From: Candidatus Frankia nodulisporulans
GTDB taxonomy: Bacteria > Actinomycetota > Actinomycetes > Frankiales > Frankiaceae
Length of the DNA stretch: 64,000 nt
Direction of reading: 5' to 3'
Assembly: GCF_902806475.1 (NCBI RefSeq)
Contig: NZ_CADCWS010000003.1
Span: forward strand, 1 to 64,000
Shown: piece by piece, positions 26,438 through 34,838 of the stretch
Numbering within the stretch: the stretch's first letter is position 1
Layout: each line of letters begins with the position of its first letter
The notes under the pieces: generated by a model
What the model was told of the DNA's origin: nothing
The model's input: the letters and a program-made list of their open reading frames with translations, nothing else
Database searches by the model: none
Made by a program: the position numbers and the translations under genes

Positions 26438-27919
26438 ATGCCGCTGACTGCCGACTCGTGGCATGAGGAACGACTGCTGATCGACGGCGAGCTCGTCAAG
26501 GCCGAGAACGGCGCGGTCTACGAGAACATCAACCCCGCCAACGAGTCGGTCATCGGCTCGGCCGCCGACGCCTCACGCGCCGACACCGAGCGGGCGATCG
26601 CCGCCGCCCGCCGCGCGTTCGACGAGTCCGACTGGGCGCACGACCTAGACCTGCGGGTCCGCGGTCTGCGCCAGCTGCACCAGGCGCTGCTCGACCACCG
26701 CGACCAGCTCGCCGACATCACCGTCGCCGAGGTGGGCGCGCCGCGGATGCTGCTGGGCGGGCCCCAGCTCGACGGCCCGATCGACTTCGTCTCCTACTAC
26801 GCCGACCTCGCCGAGAAGTACTCCTGGACCGAGCAGCTCGGCGTCGCCCAGACGCTGGCGGGCCCGGCGAACCGCTGGGTGGAACGTGAGCCGGTCGGGG
26901 TCGTCGCCGCGATCACCCCGTGGAACTACCCGAACCAGATCAACATCGCCAAGGTGGCTCCGGCGCTGGCCGCCGGAGCCACGGTCGTGCTCAAGCCCGC
27001 CCCCGACACCCCGTGGACGGGCCTGGCCCTGGGCCGGCTCATCGCCGAGCACACCGACATCCCGGCAGGCGTCTTCAACGTCATCACCGCCGCCGACAAG
27101 ACCATCGGCGAGGTGCTCACCACCAGCCGGGACGTCGACATGGTCAGCTTCACCGGCTCGACCGCGGTCGGCCGGCGGATCATGGAGGCCGGCGCGGCCA
27201 CCATCAAGCGGGTCTTCCTGGAGCTCGGCGGCAAGTCGGCGCAGATCGTCCTCGACGACGTGGAGGACATCGCCGCCGCGTCGGCGCTGGCCGTGTTCGG
27301 GATCTGCACCCACGGCGGACAGGGCTGCGCCACCGCCACCCGGCTGCTGCTGCCCCGGTCCCGCTACGAGGAGGGCGTCGAGGCCGCCGCGGCCCTGATC
27401 GGCGCCATCTCCTACGGCGACCCGGAGGACCCGTCGAACATGACCGGTCCGATCGTCAACCGGGCGCAGCTGACCCGCATCGACGGCCTGGTCCGCCGGG
27501 GCATCGAGGAAGGGGCCCGGGTCGTCACCGGTGGCGGCATCGCCACCCAGTTCGACCGGGGTTTCTACTTCCAGCCGACGCTGCTCGCCGACGTCGAGAA
27601 CTCGATGAACATCGCCCAGGAGGAGATCTTCGGGCCGGTTCTCGTCGCGATCCCCTACGACACCGACGACGACGCGATCCGGATCGCCAACGACTCGATC
27701 TTCGGCCTGTCCGGCGGGGTCTCGGGCGCCGACCGGGAGCGGGCACTGCGGATCGCCCGGCGGATCCGCACCGGCACGATGTCGGTCAACGGCGGCATGT
27801 GGTACGGCGCCGACGTTCCCTTCGGCGGCTACAAGCAGTCCGGGATCGGCCGTGAGATGGGCGTCGCCGGCTTCGAGGAGTACCTCGAGCAGAAGGCACT
27901 GGCCGAACCGTCCTCCTGA
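26438..27919 (+). CDS. Aldehyde dehydrogenase (NAD(P)+ dependent)
   Basis: 493 residues, normal length; start ATG at 26438 after AAAGGAGA. Motifs: ITPWNYPNQINIAKVAPALA, VSFTGSTAVGRRIMEAGA, ELGGKSAQIVL with the general-base Glu, GGQGCATATR with catalytic Cys297, EEIFGPVLVAIPYD and FGGYKQSGIGREMG. It oxidises an aldehyde to the acid; with the adjacent CoA-transferase the acid would become a CoA ester (inference). A strong bidirectional terminator follows. Confidence 0.95.
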   Translation: MPLTADSWHEERLLIDGELVKAENGAVYENINPANESVIGSAADASRADTERAIAAARRAFDESDWAHDLDLRVRGLRQLHQALLDHRDQLADITVAEVGAPRMLLGGPQLDGPIDFVSYYADLAEKYSWTEQLGVAQTLAGPANRWVEREPVGVVAAITPWNYPNQINIAKVAPALAAGATVVLKPAPDTPWTGLALGRLIAEHTDIPAGVFNVITAADKTIGEVLTTSRDVDMVSFTGSTAVGRRIMEAGAATIKRVFLELGGKSAQIVLDDVEDIAAASALAVFGICTHGGQGCATATRLLLPRSRYEEGVEAAAALIGAISYGDPEDPSNMTGPIVNRAQLTRIDGLVRRGIEEGARVVTGGGIATQFDRGFYFQPTLLADVENSMNIAQEEIFGPVLVAIPYDTDDDAIRIANDSIFGLSGGVSGADRERALRIARRIRTGTMSVNGGMWYGADVPFGGYKQSGIGREMGVAGFEEYLEQKALAEPSS

Positions 27920-27992
27920 GCGGTCGCGGCGGTGGGGTGAACGGCCTGCCCCACCGCCTCCTCCGCTCGCGTACGACGTGTTCGCGTACGAC

Positions 27993-28022
27993 GAACGGGG
28001 CCGGCGATCGCCGGCCCCGTTC
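27993..28022. terminator. Bidirectional terminator between convergent genes
   Basis: 30-bp perfect palindrome: 13-bp arms GAACGGGGCCGGC/GCCGGCCCCGTTC around GATC. It lies between the aldehyde dehydrogenase (plus) and the amidohydrolase (minus). Confidence 0.75.
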
Positions 28023-28069
28023 TGACGTTCGGTGCTGGCCGCCGAGGAACCGGCGACGGCCAGGCAGGA

Positions 28070-29293
28070 TCAGTCGATCGAGATGTTCAGGACCTCAAGG
28101 GCGTTGGTGCGGGCAACGCGCAGGATGTCGCTCTCGGACAGGCCGGACAGCGACTCGGTGAGGAAGTCGGCCGGCTCCCGGGTGCCCTCGGCGTGCGGCC
28201 AGTCGGAGCCGAGCAGCAGCCGGTCGACCCGCACCCCGTGGGAGACGAGGTGGTCGATGTCGTCCTCCCAGAACGGCGTGATCCACACGTGCTTGCCGAA
28301 GGTGTCGCTCGGCTTCTCCTTGAAGTAGCCCGGGTTGCGGTTGGCCGCGTCGTCGAGACGGTGCAGCAGCTCCGGGGCCCAGGACGCGCCGTTCTCGACA
28401 CTGGCGAAACGCAGCGTCGGGAACCGCTCGAAGACCCGGTGGCAGACCGCGGCGGCGTAGAAGTCACTGACCGCGCGGCTCTTGGTCACGATGCCGCGCA
28501 GCGGCGAACGGAACAGTGACGTCTCCTCGCCGCCGGGCTCCCACATCTTCACCAGGACGTCGTAACCGTCGAGCCCGGCGTGGGTGGCCACCGGGATGCC
28601 CGCCTCGGCCGCGAGACCCCAGAACGCGTCGTACACCGGGTCGAACGGCGAGCGGTGGCCGCCCGGCGTCGGCACCGGGGCGTTACGCATGTTGACGGCC
28701 ACCGCGCCGGCGTCCAGCACCCGGCGCAGTTCCCTCGCGGCGAACTCCGGGTCGAGCATGGGGATGTAGGGGACCGCGAACAGCCGGTTCTCGTACCGGA
28801 AGCCCCAGTCCTCGTCGAGCCACAGGTTGAACGCCCGGAACACCGAGTTGCTGGCCTCCGGGTCGGCACGGATGGCGTCCTCGACGCCGACCCCGAGGGT
28901 GGGGAACAGCAGGGTCGCGGCGAGGCCCTGCTCGTCCATCACCGCGAGACGCGCCTTGCGGTCGCGGTACTCGGGCCGCACCGGCTCGAGCTCCCCGAAG
29001 GCATCTTTGATCAACTGCTGGTGCGGGTTGCCCCGGTACCAGTCGAACAGGGCGCCGGGCTTGGCGACCGGATCGAACACCGGGTTCGCGATGTAGGAGT
29101 TGACCGTTCCGCCCACGAGGAGGCGCCGCCGGCCGTCCACCTCGGCCCACCGCACCCCGCGGTAGCGCAGCGAGCGGTCGGCGTGCCTGGTGAACGCGTC
29201 CTCCGACTCGTAGTAGTGGTTGTCGAAGTCGAAGATCCAAGGCTTCGACGCCTGGTCCGTCTCCGTCACCTGGTCCGTCACGATCCGCCTCAT
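28070..29293 (-). CDS. Amidohydrolase family 2 metal-dependent hydrolase (DNH type)
   Basis: 407 residues. TIM-barrel amidohydrolase with an unusual first metal motif: FDFDNHYYESEDAFTRH instead of HxH. Later ligands are present: His in IPVATHAGLDG, the ENGASWAPELL strand, and Asp in LLLGSDWPHAEGTREP. Close relatives lie at 49008-50186 and 61791-63004. The family hydrolyses or decarboxylates cyclic compounds; no substrate can be assigned. The ATG at 29293 is poor in Shine-Dalgarno sequence; a GTG at 29281 preceded by GAGG is an alternative. It is divergent from acyl-CoA dehydrogenase pair 2, with a regulon-type operator between. Confidence 0.88.
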   Translation of the reverse strand: MRRIVTDQVTETDQASKPWIFDFDNHYYESEDAFTRHADRSLRYRGVRWAEVDGRRRLLVGGTVNSYIANPVFDPVAKPGALFDWYRGNPHQQLIKDAFGELEPVRPEYRDRKARLAVMDEQGLAATLLFPTLGVGVEDAIRADPEASNSVFRAFNLWLDEDWGFRYENRLFAVPYIPMLDPEFAARELRRVLDAGAVAVNMRNAPVPTPGGHRSPFDPVYDAFWGLAAEAGIPVATHAGLDGYDVLVKMWEPGGEETSLFRSPLRGIVTKSRAVSDFYAAAVCHRVFERFPTLRFASVENGASWAPELLHRLDDAANRNPGYFKEKPSDTFGKHVWITPFWEDDIDHLVSHGVRVDRLLLGSDWPHAEGTREPADFLTESLSGLSESDILRVARTNALEVLNISID

Positions 29294-29350
29294 TCCCGAT
29301 CACTGCCCACACGGCTTGACGCCGAACTCGGCGGCGCCGGAGTATTGATC

Positions 29351-29376
29351 CTGACATCGGTGTCAATCGATGTCAG
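29351..29376. promoter_or_regulatory. Regulon-type operator cluster overlapping a start codon
   Basis: CTGACATCG (29351-29359) and CGATGTCAG (29368-29376) form a perfect 9-bp inverted repeat; inside it TCGGTGTCAA and TCGATGTCAG (29357-29376) are adjacent 10-bp near-repeats. The ATG of the plus-strand gene (29370-29372) is inside the right arm. A minus-strand promoter candidate uses TTGACA (29366-29361), 16 bases, TACTCC (29344-29339) for the amidohydrolase. Confidence 0.65.
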
Positions 29377-30578
29377 GAAATACGCAGTCATCCCGACCGC
29401 CCGCCACAGGAGTTGACGCCGACCTGTCCAACACTTCTACTACTGAGATACAACAACTTACCCATTCGGTGCGAGCGGTACTCGGAGAGACGGCCAGACC
29501 AGCGGGCGCCCCGGTGGTCGATCCGTCGTGGCGCGACGGATGGCCGGAGCTGGCCGACATCGGCCTACCTGGCCTGTGTGTTCCCGAGGATCGCGGCGGA
29601 GTGGGACTACGGGTCGACGCCGCCGCGGCCTGCGCCACCGAGTGCGGCGCCGCCCTGCATGGCGGCCCGCTGGCCGGCCTGACAGCCAGCGCCCATGTAC
29701 TTGCCCGCAGCAACGGCGACCCGGTGGTGGACGACCTGCTCGAGGGCATCCTTGTCGGTGAGCGCATCTGCGCCTTCGGCCGCCTCGCCCCTGCCGGTCA
29801 GCCCAGCCCCACCGGTCCGCACAGCACGGACAACGGTGTACGCGGTGCGGTCGGCGGCGAAGACGTCCGGCTCGCCCGTCGGGTCGACGGTGCCCCGCAG
29901 GCCGACGCCTTCCTGCTGCTCGACCCGACGCGCCAGTGCGCCGTCCTGCTCACCGAGCCGGACACCTGGCAGCTCACCACGGGCCCCGACGGCTTCGACG
30001 TCTCCCGAGGATGCGCCGACGTCGCCGTACGGGCCGACGCGCTGGCAACCGGGCACCGGCTCACCGACCTGGGCCAGGCCGTCGACCTGTATGAACTGCT
30101 GCTCGCCGCCGATGCCCTGGGCAGCGTACGGCGCATGCTCGAACGCACCGTCGCCTATGCCGCGACGCGGCACACGTTCGGCCGGCCGATCGGCGCCACC
30201 CAGGCCGTCCAGCACCGCCTGGCCGACCACGCGGTGCGCGCCCGCGGCATGAACCTGGTCGTCGCCGAGGCCGTCCGACGGCTCGGGACGGACGCATCGC
30301 ACGACACGGACGCCGCCGGCGGGACTCCGGGAACCAGCGGGACCTCGGCAGCCGGTGAGCGCAGCCGGTGGGTGGCGCTGGCCGGGGCGTCGGTCAGCTC
30401 CGGCGCGCCGCACCTGCTGCACGACCTCGTGCAGCTCACCGGGGGCATCGGCTTCACCTGGGAGTACGGGCTGCACCTGCACGAGCGACGGGTTCACCAG
30501 GACGCCCGGCTGGCCGCGAACCCACGAGCGGCGCTGCGCTCGCTCGTCCACGGTGCGGGATGGGCCGATGCCCGCTGA
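29370..30578 (+). CDS. Acyl-CoA dehydrogenase, beta-type partner (pair 2)
   Basis: 402 residues. The N-terminal ~22 residues precede the family region IQQLTHSVRAVLGE. Landmarks: DIGLPGLCVPEDRGGVGLRV, RHTFGRPIGATQAVQHRLAD, and QLTGGIGFTWEYGLHLHERR with the catalytic-Glu position. The middle domain is short, and residues ~305-330 carry a low-complexity insert rich in Gly and Thr. The ATG at 29370 is embedded in the operator and has no ribosome site, so translation may be leaderless or may start later. It overlaps the alpha-type partner by 11 bases. Confidence 0.87.
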   Translation: MSGNTQSSRPPATGVDADLSNTSTTEIQQLTHSVRAVLGETARPAGAPVVDPSWRDGWPELADIGLPGLCVPEDRGGVGLRVDAAAACATECGAALHGGPLAGLTASAHVLARSNGDPVVDDLLEGILVGERICAFGRLAPAGQPSPTGPHSTDNGVRGAVGGEDVRLARRVDGAPQADAFLLLDPTRQCAVLLTEPDTWQLTTGPDGFDVSRGCADVAVRADALATGHRLTDLGQAVDLYELLLAADALGSVRRMLERTVAYAATRHTFGRPIGATQAVQHRLADHAVRARGMNLVVAEAVRRLGTDASHDTDAAGGTPGTSGTSAAGERSRWVALAGASVSSGAPHLLHDLVQLTGGIGFTWEYGLHLHERRVHQDARLAANPRAALRSLVHGAGWADAR

Positions 30579-31776
30579 CGTCGACACCGGCCGACAGGCC
30601 GAGGCCCGCGACGAGATCGACGCCTATCGCCGCGAGGTCCGCGCGTTCATCGCCGAGCACGGTGTGCGCATGCCGGCCGAGGGTGTGCGCGTCCCCCGCG
30701 ATGCCGACCACGAGAAGCGGATCCGGGCCTGGCTCGCCGCGCTGTACGCGGCCGGCCATCTCGGTGCCGGCTGGCCGGTGCGATGGGGCGGGCGGGCCGG
30801 GCATCTGCCCGTCCACGACCTGGTGCTGATGGAGGAGCTGATCCGCGGGGACGCCTACCGCCCCATCGACCAGGTGATGCTCGCCGCCCACTCGCTGCTC
30901 GAGTTCGGCAGCGAGGCACAGCGGCGCGAGCTGCTGCCGAAGATCCGCAGTGCCGAGCACGTCTGGTGCCAGCTGTTCAGCGAACCGGAGGCCGGTAGCG
31001 ACCTCGCCGCCCTGCGCACGCGGGCCCGGCCCGCGCCCGACGGCAACGGCTGGCTCGTCTCGGGGCAGAAGATCTGGAGCACCGACGCGCAGTGGGCCGA
31101 CATGGGCACCCTGCTGGCCCGCACCGACCCCGACGTCGCCCGGCACGCCGGCATCACCGCGTTCGTCATCCCGATGACCCTGGCCGGTCTGGACATCCGC
31201 CCCATCCGGGAGATGACCGGGCATGCCGAGTTCTGCGAGGTGTTCCTCGACGAGGTGCGGGTCGGCCCCGAACACGTTCTCGGCGAGGTGGGTGGGGGCT
31301 GGCAGGTCGTCACCTCGGGGCTGGCGTCCGAGCGGGCGTTCGTCGGCGCCAACTCGGTACAGCTCGAGCGCATGTTCACCGACCTGGTCGCGCTCGCCCG
31401 CGCGGCCCGGTTCGCCGACGGCACCGCGGCGATCACCCACGAGGACATCCAGGCGAAGCTCGCCGGGGCGCTGGTCCGCGTCGAGGAGGTCCGCCTGATC
31501 GTCCGCGACGCCGTCGACCGCATCCTCGTCGACGAGGAGCATCCCAGTGACGGCCCGGTCGGCAAGCTGGCCTACACCGAGCTGAACGTCGCGCTGACCG
31601 AACTCGCGATGGAGATCATCGACTCGGCCGTCGTCGTCGACGACATCGCCGCCGATGTCGTCGCCCGTTGGCACCACAACTTCCTGTGGGGCCGGGCCCT
31701 GACCATCTCCGGCGGCGCCTCGGAGATCATCCGGGGCCTGATCGGCCGCCAGCTTCTCGGTCTCCCCCGCGCCTGA
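30568..31776 (+). CDS. Acyl-CoA dehydrogenase, alpha-type partner (pair 2)
   Basis: 402 residues from the ATG at 30568, inside the 3' end of the beta-type gene. Landmarks: GAGWPVRWGGRAGHLPVHDL, CQLFSEPEAGSDLAALRTRA, GWLVSGQKIWSTDAQWADMG, IREMTGHAEFCEVFLDEVRV and C-terminal ISGGASEIIRGLIGRQLLGL. It lacks the GGIGFT-E catalytic motif of its partner. Coupled translation and complementary motifs point to one heteromeric enzyme (inference from the steroid-type family). Confidence 0.9.
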   Translation: MPADVDTGRQAEARDEIDAYRREVRAFIAEHGVRMPAEGVRVPRDADHEKRIRAWLAALYAAGHLGAGWPVRWGGRAGHLPVHDLVLMEELIRGDAYRPIDQVMLAAHSLLEFGSEAQRRELLPKIRSAEHVWCQLFSEPEAGSDLAALRTRARPAPDGNGWLVSGQKIWSTDAQWADMGTLLARTDPDVARHAGITAFVIPMTLAGLDIRPIREMTGHAEFCEVFLDEVRVGPEHVLGEVGGGWQVVTSGLASERAFVGANSVQLERMFTDLVALARAARFADGTAAITHEDIQAKLAGALVRVEEVRLIVRDAVDRILVDEEHPSDGPVGKLAYTELNVALTELAMEIIDSAVVVDDIAADVVARWHHNFLWGRALTISGGASEIIRGLIGRQLLGLPRA

Positions 31777-31813
31777 CTCCGCCGCGAGGCCCGGCAGCGG
31801 ACCGGACCGCCGT

Positions 31814-32914
31814 TCATGACGGCGCCGCCCAGCCCGGGTTCGCCGGCAGGTCACGCACGGTGCTCGGACGGATGTGGCGATAGGCGTCCACCACGGGAAC
31901 GAGTTCGGTGGGGGTGGCGCCGTGCAGGATCACGCCGGTCACACCCAGGTCGAACTGGTCGACGACGGCCTGCGCGCACTGGCTCGGCGAGCCGGTGGCA
32001 CTGGTCGCGAGCCACTGCGCCGGGATGAGGGTGGCGATGTGCTCGAGCTGGGCGGTGGTGGCCTTGCCGTCGATCGCCCCCTGGAACCCCTTGACCAGCG
32101 GATCCTCGCGGAAACGGGTGAGCACCGCCGGGTCCCAGTCGTTGACCCGGACCATCAGGTCGCCGTAGCCACGCAGGTAGGAGGCGAGCCGCCCGACGGT
32201 CTTGCGCAGCCGCAGATCCTCGGGGATCTCGTCGGAGACGGTGGCCAGCACCGACCATACCCGCACACTCGCCGGGTCGCGCCCGGCCGCCTGTGCGCCC
32301 CGGGCGATCGCGGCCAGCGCCCGGCTGACCGCCTCCTCCGAGTAGTAGGTGTGCAGCACCACGGCGTCCATGCAGCGCCCGGCGAGCTCGAGTGACTTCT
32401 CCCCGAGCGCGACGAGCAGCAGCGGGATGTTCTCGTCGAAGTCGCGGTCCTGGGCCAGGTACGGGTAGCGGCCGGCGGGGCCGTCGTGGCGCAGCACCGT
32501 CTCGCCATGCCAGAGCCGGCGGAGCAGCCCGGCGATGTCCTCCAGCTGGGCGGAGGTGATCGGGTCGAGGCCGAGCCCGCGGAACATCGCGTCGAAGCCC
32601 CGGCCGAGGCCGAGCGCGAACCGCCCACCGGTGAGCCGGTGCATGGTGGTGGCCACCGTGGCGGTCACGATCGGGTGGCGGGTGTTGTGGTTCGTCGCCG
32701 CGGTCGCGATGCCGATGGACTCACTCACCGCACCCGCCGCGCCGGAGAGGGTGGCCGCCTCCTTGGTGTTGAACCGCTCGGAGACGAACGCGGCGCCGAG
32801 GCCGATCCGTTCGGCCACGCGTACCTCGTCGACCAGGTCGCGCGGGCTGTCGCTGTGCCCGGCCAGGGTGTAGAAGCCCAGCTCGTTGAGCTGGTGCCTC
32901 GCAGATGTGGTCAC
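31814..32914 (-). CDS. Luciferase-like (LLM) flavin-dependent oxidoreductase
   Basis: 366 residues from the GTG at 32914. Bacterial-luciferase barrel: LGFYTLAGHSDSPRDLVDEV, IGLGAAFVSERFNTKEAATL, ATAATNHNTRHPIVTATVAT and GRFALGLGRGFDAMFRGLGL. Proteins of this group use F420 or FMN; the N-terminal part resembles F420-dependent members (inference). The adenylate-forming ligase reading frame upstream runs into this gene in another frame, but an alternative ligase end would give a GTGA overlap. It is convergent with acyl-CoA dehydrogenase pair 2. Confidence 0.88.
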   Translation of the reverse strand: MTTSARHQLNELGFYTLAGHSDSPRDLVDEVRVAERIGLGAAFVSERFNTKEAATLSGAAGAVSESIGIATAATNHNTRHPIVTATVATTMHRLTGGRFALGLGRGFDAMFRGLGLDPITSAQLEDIAGLLRRLWHGETVLRHDGPAGRYPYLAQDRDFDENIPLLLVALGEKSLELAGRCMDAVVLHTYYSEEAVSRALAAIARGAQAAGRDPASVRVWSVLATVSDEIPEDLRLRKTVGRLASYLRGYGDLMVRVNDWDPAVLTRFREDPLVKGFQGAIDGKATTAQLEHIATLIPAQWLATSATGSPSQCAQAVVDQFDLGVTGVILHGATPTELVPVVDAYRHIRPSTVRDLPANPGWAAPS

Positions 32915-34532
32915 TGGGTGTCTCCTGCTGTGCCCTGCGGCGCCGCGGGCGCCGCAGGCGGTCGAGGTACTCCTGTCGGAGCGGGACCTTGTAGAGCTTG
33001 CCGGTGGGCAGCCGGGGCAGCTGGTCACGGAAGTCGACCACCCGCGGCACCTTCGGTCCGGACAACTGGCGCCGCACATGCGCCCGCAGCTGTTCGGCCA
33101 GCTCCGCGGACGGCCGGGCCTGGTCCGCCACCTGGACGACGGCCTGCACGAACTCGCCCATCTCCGGGTCGGGCAGGCCGAACACCGCCACGTCCGCCAC
33201 GTCCGGATGGGTGATCAGGGCACCCTCGATCTCGGCCGGGTAGATGTTCACCCCACCCGAGATGATCGTGAACGCGGCGCGGTCGGTCAGGTACAGGTAG
33301 CCGTCCTCGTCCAGGTAGCCCAGGTCACCGAGGGACAGCCAGGTGTCGTGGTCGGGATGGCGGGCGTCGCGGGTCTGATCCGGATCGTTGTGGTACTCGA
33401 ACACGGAGGTGTCGCGCTCGAAGTAGATCGAGCCGGTGCGTCCCGCGGGCAGCAACGCGCCGTCCGGGCCGCAGACCCGGATCGTGCCGACGACGGCCCG
33501 ACCGACCGAGCCGGGGTGGGCCAGCCACTCGTCCGAGTCGATGCGGGTCATGCCGATGCCCTCGGTACCCGAGTAGTACTCGGTGACGATCGGCCCGAAC
33601 CAGTCGATGATGTCCCGTTTCACCGCGACCGGGCATGGGGCGCCCGCGTGGATGATCCGCCGCAGGGACGACAGGTCGTAGGCGCCGCGGACCTCCGCCG
33701 GTAGCTTCAGCAGCCGGACGAGCATGGTCGGCACGGCCTGCAGGTGGGTGACCCGCTCGCGCTCGATCAGCTCGAGCACCTCCCGGGCGTCGAACTTCTC
33801 CATGACGACGACGGTGGCACCGATCTCGTGCGCACCACGAACCCAGCCGAGCGGGGCCGCGTGATAAAGCGGGGCCGGGCACAGGTAGACGGAGTTCTCG
33901 TCCATGGCGCCGACGGTGCGGCACAGGGTGGCGCCCGGCGAGTCACCGGGCGCGTCGATCTCGGCGTCGGCCAGCGGCCTTTTGATCCCCTTCGGCCGCC
34001 CGGTCGTCCCCGACGAGTAGAGCAGGATGTCCCCGCGCGGCTGGTGGGCCAACGGCTGCGCCGGACAGGCCGCGATCGCCGGTTCGTACGACTCGAACCC
34101 CGCGGGCCATCCGTTGCCAGGGGTGTCGGGATGCGCCGGGTCGGTCGGCCCCGCGAGGACCAGGCGGGTCGCGCAGCCGGGCGAGTCCGCGACCGCCTCG
34201 GCCGCGACCTCGACCAGCGACGACGTCGTGACGAGTGCACGGGCGTCCGAATCCGTCAGGATGTGGGCGACCTCCGGCGCGGTGCCATAGCGAGTGATCG
34301 CCGTCAGGTACAGGCCGGAGCGCATCGCGGCCCACAGCACCTCGAGGAACCGGGGATGGTTCTCCGCGAGCAGGGCGAGGGCGTCGCCCCGGCGCAGACC
34401 GCGCTCCCGCAGCAGCCGGGCCAGTTGCCGGGAGCGCAGCTCCAGGTCCTGGTACGTGACGACCGTTCGGGAACGGGCCATCACGATCGCTGGCTTGTCG
34501 GGCGTGAGCTCGGCGATACTCCCGGGATACAT
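32721..34532 (-). CDS. Acyl-CoA synthetase (adenylate-forming ligase) with anomalous 3' end
   Basis: Starts at the ATG at 34532 (MYPGSIAELTPDKPAIVMAR) with GGAGG four bases upstream. AMP-binding motifs: ILLYSSGTTGRPKGIK (P-loop), VTEYYSGTEGIGMT, LSLGDLGYLDEDGYLYLTDR, and the C-terminal LPTGKLYKVPLRQEYLDRL with the catalytic Lys. The protein should end shortly after that, but this frame runs another ~80 codons through the start of the LLM gene. With one extra base after EYLD the frame would end at a TGA at 32913-32911, giving the GTGA overlap used elsewhere here. So a one-base deletion near 32950-32970 is suspected. Acid-to-CoA activation is the expected role. Confidence 0.85.
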   Translation of the reverse strand: MYPGSIAELTPDKPAIVMARSRTVVTYQDLELRSRQLARLLRERGLRRGDALALLAENHPRFLEVLWAAMRSGLYLTAITRYGTAPEVAHILTDSDARALVTTSSLVEVAAEAVADSPGCATRLVLAGPTDPAHPDTPGNGWPAGFESYEPAIAACPAQPLAHQPRGDILLYSSGTTGRPKGIKRPLADAEIDAPGDSPGATLCRTVGAMDENSVYLCPAPLYHAAPLGWVRGAHEIGATVVVMEKFDAREVLELIERERVTHLQAVPTMLVRLLKLPAEVRGAYDLSSLRRIIHAGAPCPVAVKRDIIDWFGPIVTEYYSGTEGIGMTRIDSDEWLAHPGSVGRAVVGTIRVCGPDGALLPAGRTGSIYFERDTSVFEYHNDPDQTRDARHPDHDTWLSLGDLGYLDEDGYLYLTDRAAFTIISGGVNIYPAEIEGALITHPDVADVAVFGLPDPEMGEFVQAVVQVADQARPSAELAEQLRAHVRRQLSGPKVPRVVDFRDQLPRLPTGKLYKVPLRQEYLDRLRRPRRRRAQQETPSDHICEAPAQRAGLLHPGRAQRQPARPGRRGTRGRTDRPRRRVRLRAVQHQGGGHPLRRGGCGE

Positions 34533-34838
34533 GCTGCCTCCAGGCGTCGTTTCCGCGGCGTGGCACGCAGGCATCAACCGGTCGCGCAGGGCAGTGGCCG
34601 ACGATGCCGGTTCCGCTCCCCCTCCCCGAACACAGCTGGCCCGGCCCGCGGGCGACACTCTGTGCCACCGGAACCACGTGCCACCGGAGCCATGTGCGGC
34701 CGGTGCGGCGAGCAGTCCGCAGGGTGCGAGGACGGCCGTCAGGTTAGCGCATGTCAATGTTGATGTCGACATCAAGGTTAAATCCAGGCTACTGTGGCCG
34801 CACGGCCGGACCAGCAGCGACGTACGAAGGGCAGCTAG
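34533..34838. other. Divergent promoter region, ligase to small amidohydrolase-fold gene
   Basis: About 306 bases with no supported gene. It holds a 16-bp perfect palindrome and divergent promoter candidates sharing it: minus strand TCGACA (34769-34764), 17 bases, TAACCT (34746-34741); plus strand TCGACA (34766-34771), 18 bases, TACTGT (34790-34795). Confidence 0.5.
34760..34775. promoter_or_regulatory. Regulon-type operator, 16-bp perfect palindrome
   Basis: TTGATGTCGACATCAA, a perfect dyad containing the TTGATGTCGA core on both strands. It overlaps the predicted -35 elements of both divergent promoters, so one bound repressor could block both. A further partial copy (ATGTCAATG) precedes it at 34751-34759. 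Confidence 0.7.

Noticed and set aside
27993-28022. 30-bp perfect palindrome as a regulatory operator
   Set aside because: It is GC-rich, lies between convergent gene ends, and is best read as a bidirectional terminator.
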